NCBI GenBank assembly: GCA_910579085.1 | Contig: CAJTRU010000020.1 | Span: 38,676-56,813 of the forward strand | Source: an uncultured Lachnospiraceae bacterium | GTDB taxonomy: Bacteria > Bacillota > Clostridia > Lachnospirales > Lachnospiraceae | DNA: 18,138 nucleotides | Direction of reading: 5' to 3' | Part shown: piece after piece, positions 14,872-18,138 of the stretch | How the letters are laid out: each line of letters starts with the position of its first letter | Position numbering within the stretch: the stretch's first letter is position 1 | Position numbers and translations under genes: made by a program | Notes under the pieces: generated by a model | What the model saw: the letters and a program-made list of their open reading frames with translations, nothing else | Told to the model about the DNA's origin: nothing | Databases searched by the model: none

Positions 14872-14925
14872 GTCAAATTTTGATACCATGATTTTTTAAG
14901 AAAAATTGAAAATAATGAAGAGGAT
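14856..14925. repeat. Short inverted repeat element ATCCTCTTC/GAAGAGGAT
   Basis: A 9-bp perfect inverted repeat, arms 14856-14864 and 14917-14925, about 70 bp overall. The first arm overlaps the terminator. Similar CCTCTT/AAGAGG tracts lie in most gene-free parts of the window. Confidence 0.35.
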
Positions 14926-15349
14926 GTGACTGGTAAATCTGTAATAATGGTTTTTGTATTTTACCTGTAATTTCCTCCATATGTCTACTTCCAATAATAA
15001 AAATTATATGAGTAAATATGACAAAATGCAACGAAAAGATTTTATATTTTTGGAAGTACATGAAAAATAAAAGAAAATGAAAAATGTCAGGGAAGGAAGA
15101 GGAGACAAAAGGATTTATAGATGTTCCTATAGTGAAAATATCTTGCTGATACTATGGTAGCAGTGTTGCTTGATGGAAATTAATAAAAAAGGTGAAGCAA
15201 AACATATGTATGTCATCAAAATATGTCTGATAACCTCCATATAGTCGATTTTATCTACAGAAATCTGTTGGTAGTCCTAAAATTCAAATAATGTAAAACT
15301 TCGTCTGTTAACAATGAAGGATTTTGTAGTTCTCATAAATCTCTTTTTT
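14926..15349. other. Gene-free stretch with an imperfect inverted repeat
   Basis: No convincing gene on either strand. TACTTCCAATAATAAAAAT (14986-15004) is imperfectly inverted at 15040-15058, ending GGAAGTA. A GAAGAGGAG tract follows at about 15096. Confidence 0.45.
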
Positions 15350-15382
15350 GGGGTTCTCAAAACCCCGATTTTGGTATATAAT
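15350..15382 (+). promoter_or_regulatory. Promoter with overlapping palindrome, membrane operon
   Basis: TTCTCA (15354-15359), 17-nt spacer, TATAAT (15377-15382). GGGGTT-5-AACCCC (15350-15366) spans the -35 box and could be an operator. The leader to the TTG at 15600 is about 210 nt, long enough for further control, but no known riboswitch is recognised. Confidence 0.6.
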
Positions 15383-15599
15383 AAATAAGAAAGTTCGCAA
15401 TTTAGCAAGAAATACATGATTTATTAGCAAAGTTTTTAGAGTATACAATATATAGTGGTTAATTATTTGTACTTTGTATTATATAATGTAGAATCTGTTG
15501 TTTTGGGCTAACGAATCATATATAGTATATTATGGTGGAGGCATAACTATATCATTAAATACATTAAAGTGTATAAAAATACATAAAGGAGGGAAAGAA

Positions 15600-16421
15600 T
15601 TGTCTGAAAGGGAAAACGAGCTAATGGAGATATCTGACCAAGAAAAATTTCTCAAAAATTATAAAGCAGTATATAATGCTATGACTGCAAAACCTGATTG
15701 TCGTTCAAAAGCATATCCTAAAAATATTATTGTAAGTATTGAAGATATTATTGATTTGAATAATAGAATATTTCAAAAATTCAAAACACAATATGAAGAT
15801 GCTGGTTTTTCTATGAATGCTCTAATTTCATTGAAGGATAGAGAAAAAATAGAATTTCCTAACTGGAAAACATTTGAAGAACACAATTGGAGCGAAACAG
15901 CAATTATAACAGGAATGGTTTTGGTATGGGAATTTAATGTAGTATTACCTAAATACGAAGTTCCAGAAAAACATACATTAACAGTGAAAATTTCAAATGG
16001 TATCAAACCAGAGGAGATGTTTGCCTTAATGGTATCTGGTAAATTGGAACAAATTGACGAAATAGAACAGAATGTTTGTCCAATTGTTGCTAAAATGGAT
16101 TTTGTGGATGTTACAATAGGCAATGAAGTGTTAAATATTGTTTCAGAATGGGTTAAGGGGTTGAAAAATAGTAATTATGAAAAGGGTAAATTTATGCTGG
16201 CTCTGCAAAAGTATAGAAGGTTATTTGCATATTGTATAAATTATCTAACAGTATTTATTTCTATTGTTTTATCAGCAAAGATTATCAAAAATGTATTTTT
16301 AGGGTTTCATATAAAGCAGTTAGGGGAAATGTATTCAAAACAAGTGATAAAATTATTTAGCTGGATATTAATTTGTTTTATTGCATGTTTTATTATAAAT
16401 AAAATTTCTTTAGATTGTTAA
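15600..16421 (+). CDS. Unknown protein with soluble N-terminal domain and two C-terminal membrane segments (273 aa)
   Basis: Not recognised. The start is TTG 15600: a GGAGG 7 nt before it is the only good site; an ATG-less extension upstream to 15498 has none. Residues 1 to about 205 are soluble and charged (SERENELMEISDQEKF at the start), with alternating helical and strand-like parts (TIGNEVLNIVSEWVKGLKN near the end). Two membrane segments follow, about 216-240 (YLTVFISIVLSAKI) and 255-270 (SWILICFIACFII). A cytosolic domain joined to a helical hairpin in the membrane fits an effector that disturbs the membrane or a sensor, both guesses. It overlaps the next gene by 7 nt and is first in a compact operon with its own promoter. 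Confidence 0.8.
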   Translation: MSERENELMEISDQEKFLKNYKAVYNAMTAKPDCRSKAYPKNIIVSIEDIIDLNNRIFQKFKTQYEDAGFSMNALISLKDREKIEFPNWKTFEEHNWSETAIITGMVLVWEFNVVLPKYEVPEKHTLTVKISNGIKPEEMFALMVSGKLEQIDEIEQNVCPIVAKMDFVDVTIGNEVLNIVSEWVKGLKNSNYEKGKFMLALQKYRRLFAYCINYLTVFISIVLSAKIIKNVFLGFHIKQLGEMYSKQVIKLFSWILICFIACFIINKISLDC

Positions 16422-16597
16422 CAAATTATGGAGATGAGCATGTCTTTGATATAACAAAAGGAGATAAAAATCAACAAGAATTATACAGAAAAAAGGAGAA
16501 AAATGATAGAGAGAAATTTATAATTAGTATAGTTTCTACAATATTTATCAATATAATGTGTGGTGTGGTGACATATTTCTTGACGAAAGGAAAGTGA
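16415..16597 (+). CDS. Small single-pass membrane protein (60 aa)
   Basis: Frame opens at 16403, and the first possible start is TTG 16415, overlapping the stop of the preceding gene by 7 nt, without a clear ribosome site, so translational coupling is likely. Residues 1-33 are hydrophilic and Lys/Glu-rich (KKEKNDREK), then one membrane segment (FIISIVSTIFINIMCGVVTYFL) and a short basic tail LTKGK. Size and layout resemble small membrane partners and holin- or toxin-like peptides, but nothing decides between these. Its frame is -1 relative to the upstream gene, so a frameshift fusion is also possible, although no slippery site is evident. Confidence 0.6.
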   Translation: MLTNYGDEHVFDITKGDKNQQELYRKKEKNDREKFIISIVSTIFINIMCGVVTYFLTKGK

Positions 16598-16602
16598 TAA
16601 TT

Positions 16603-16737
16603 ATGAAGATTTTAAATAAAATTAGAAATAATGTTAAAAGAATTCTTGAATTGCTAGAATATAGTTTAGTTTTTGATATAAATGATTATAATTTTAAAAC
16701 AGAAATTAGGAGTTATAAAAGAAACATGCATTATTAG
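16603..16737 (+). CDS. Small basic peptide (44 aa), end of the membrane operon
   Basis: ATG 16603 with AAAGGAAAG about 8 nt upstream, 5 nt after the preceding stop. Begins MKILNKIRNNVKRILELLEY, a possible amphipathic helix, with no membrane segment, and ends NMHY. No family recognised. The close spacing argues for a real third gene of the operon. Confidence 0.5.
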   Translation: MKILNKIRNNVKRILELLEYSLVFDINDYNFKTEIRSYKRNMHY

Positions 16738-16980
16738 CTGTATATTAGTTTGTTACACTATAGAAGATATTGTTATATATAAGACGATGGCTTGATTTAA
16801 AGTTTATTATTTAAACAATTATTTATTGTTTTGGAAGTTGCTTAGGAATAAAGGGCAGAGAAAAGGGAAAGAAAAAGAGGAGGAATTAGCAGTGATGATT
16901 TAATGTAGAATCATTTGAAAAATGTGTCACAGCATAATATAGTATATGACACAGAATGCCTCTAAAAGTATTATACAGCC

Positions 16981-17060
16981 AGTTTTAATATCTAAATGTT
17001 AAATAATACCTAAAACATTAAAATCCATGTATGAGCTTTCCAATAGTCTTAAATCTATAC
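16981..17060. repeat. Dispersed intergenic repeat, segment 2
   Basis: AAAATCCATGTATGAGC followed by AATAGTCTTAAA aligns with 8570-8607 (AAAATCCATATATGAGC, then AGAAGCCTTAAA), with further alignable bases upstream. Confidence 0.5.
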
Positions 17061-17072
17061 ACTCATGTTATT

Positions 17073-17118
17073 TATCAAGGAATACCTCTGCTTAAAGAAG
17101 CAGAGGTATTCCTTGATA
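17073..17118. repeat. Perfect 21-bp inverted repeat with 4-nt loop
   Basis: 17073-17093 and 17098-17118 are exact inverted copies around AAAG. The arm contains CAAGGAATACCT, the same 12 bases that follow the stem in both long repeat copies (9012 and 18101). No U-run follows, so it is not a normal terminator. Confidence 0.75.
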
Positions 17119-17269
17119 TTGTATGTATTGTTTGGATTTAAACTTTTTGCTGGAAGTAATGTATTAAAATTTCTGGTATAAAGAGGAAGAAAATGAAATG
17201 AAGATTAATGAAAAATGAAGAGGATGTTTCGTAGGCTTGTATATGCAGCCCATGATGCCTATAACAGCC

Positions 17270-17350
17270 CCATACAGGCATTTTATATGTTAAGGTATAT
17301 CTTATGCCTGATGCCTAAAATCCCTTATATGAACCTTAGAATGACTTATT
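17270..17350. repeat. Dispersed intergenic repeat, segment 3
   Basis: CCATACAGGCATTTTAT, then CTAAAATCCCTTATATGAACC and AGAATGACTTA match segment 1 block by block. GCCTATA (17258-17264) and TACAGGC (17273-17279) can pair just before ATTTTAT, giving a terminator-like hairpin. Confidence 0.5.
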
Positions 17351-17573
17351 CGGGATATGGAACATTACCTCCCTCCTCTTTTTGCTTCAAATTTAGTACA
17401 ATGAATTTTTCTGGAAGTATGAAAAATATGGGAAAAAAAGAAGCTTGTAGCAGAAGAAAAAGTGATATGAAAAATATTGGAAAAGGATAATATATGGAAG
17501 AGGATTTGCTGGCAAAAATCCAGTTAAAATTTGTTATACAATATTCCAATGCCCTCAGAATGTCCCTGAAACT

Positions 17574-17648
17574 CCCATACAGACATTTTAACTATTCAGA
17601 AATATCTATACTGCCTTAGACAGAAAAACCTCTGTATGGGCATTTTAA
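17574..17648. repeat. Inverted CCCATACAGA/TCTGTATGGG pair
   Basis: 17574-17583 and 17631-17640 are exact 10-bp inverted copies, each followed by CATTTTAA. The first arm and its ATTTT match the head of segments 1 and 3. The hairpin plus ATTTTA could act as a weak terminator. Confidence 0.5.
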
Positions 17649-17871
17649 GGCATATATACAGCATCATACATGTATCATGTTAATCTTTAAACAACCTGTA
17701 ATAGTATGCCTGTCAGCTTCCTTAAGCTTAAACTTATTCCCTTCATTCTTTCCATAAAGACATACATGTAACTGTCTGTCCCTGCATTATCATATTATCA
17801 TTTGTACCCATATCTGCATAATCTCTCCCTGTATACCTCCACCATACCCTTATATGCTCCTGCCACACCTG

Positions 17872-18138
17872 CACCACCAGTAGTGCCCCCTACCTAAGCC
17901 TTCATCCATGTACATAAGCCTTAAGTGATGCAACATGCACCTGTGAGATACATGCTACCTATAAGAACCCCCTAAGCCAGTACACATAGATGTAAGCCAG
18001 CAGCAATGCCTCAGAAGCAACAGACTGCAATCGTGCATGTTCCCCTTCCACAGCCTTGGGGCAGGCTAAAAACCATTTGCTGTATACTTAAAGCCTGCCC
18101 CAAGGAATACCTATCAATATATACAGACAAAAATGAAA
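17872..18138. repeat. Long conserved element, copy B (runs to window end)
   Basis: Same orientation as copy A (8762-9049). The 3' 118 nt are about 97% identical, and the stem CCTTGGGGCAGGCT/AGCCTGCCCCAAGG recurs at 18054-18067 and 18092-18105. Compared with copy A it lacks 15 nt around 17990 and has small indels elsewhere. The two copies frame 8.8 kb that includes both surface protein genes and the membrane operon. Confidence 0.85.

Larger units (their letters stand above)
16738..17871. other. Gene-poor, repeat-rich stretch
   Basis: No convincing gene. It holds TGTGTCA/TGACACA inverted at 16923-16953, the repeat segments at 16981, 17270 and 17574, the 21-bp hairpin at 17073, and several AAGAGGA or TCCTCTT tracts (about 16878, 17218, 17374, 17495). 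A 91-codon frame at 17215-17490 overlaps these repeats and looks accidental. Confidence 0.55.

Noticed and set aside
14873..15061. 62-codon minus-strand frame
   Set aside because: Overlaps inverted repeats in AT-rich sequence and has no ribosome site.
15389..15599. Riboswitch in the leader of the membrane operon
   Set aside because: The leader is long but I see no conserved aptamer motif of a known class.
16403..16421. Programmed frameshift joining the 273-aa and 60-aa proteins
   Set aside because: No slippery heptamer in the correct phase; coupled re-initiation at the overlapping TTG is simpler.
17215..17490. 91-codon plus-strand frame
   Set aside because: Although AAGAGG precedes an internal ATG, the frame runs through two different repeat segments and its composition is not protein-like.

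Overview
The window (18,138 bases, AT-rich, strong GGAGG-type ribosome binding sites, intrinsic terminators with U-tracts, SpaA/CnaB and BspA-type surface proteins) looks like a low-GC Firmicute, most probably a gut or rumen clostridium of the Lachnospiraceae type. The taxon is inferred from style and gene content; no marker gene is present. Gene density is low, intergenic stretches are long and rich in repeats, and most genes are accessory. This suggests a mobile or plasmid-like region, although no integrase, relaxase or replication gene is visible.

Layout: (1) 2-2122 is the 3' part of a STAND/NB-ARC ATPase with a TPR tail, a defence-type sensor, followed by an intrinsic terminator. (2) 2679-3746 holds a basic 65-aa protein, a Cys-rich acidic 70-aa protein and a MazF/PemK-like protein. 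(3) 3846-5938 is a divergent pair: a complete second-copy-type ClpX unfoldase (minus) and a small type I signal peptidase (plus). An 18-bp perfect palindrome lies between them and a near-identical palindrome lies beyond the peptidase gene. The clpX zinc-finger region is in frame but has no ATG/GTG/TTG start; an AUA codon sits 8 nt after a perfect Shine-Dalgarno. (4) 6240-8096 holds an unknown 191-aa protein and two convergent paralogous SprT-like zinc metalloprotease genes. (5) 8145-9345 has no convincing gene and carries dispersed repeats, including copy A of a conserved element. (6) 9479-12161 encodes a secreted BspA/SpaA-like surface protein and three small proteins. (7) 12414-14839 encodes a large secreted surface protein whose frame is interrupted at an A7 run; the reading continues for 63 codons in the -1 frame, with a slippery heptamer and a 13-bp stem-loop nearby. 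(8) 15350-16737 is a compact operon with its own promoter and overlapping palindrome, encoding a 2-TM protein, a 60-aa 1-TM protein and a 44-aa peptide. (9) 16738-18138 is gene-poor and repeat-rich, and ends in copy B of the conserved element.

How the parts may work together is inference. ClpX, signal peptidase and the secreted proteins could form a protein export and turnover module. The STAND ATPase, the MazF-like protein and possibly the membrane operon have the look of defence or conflict genes. The strongest leads are the frameshift signal at 14642-14713, the start-less clpX with its paired palindromes, the duplicated non-coding element near 8.8-9.05 kb and 17.9-18.1 kb, and the three-gene membrane operon.
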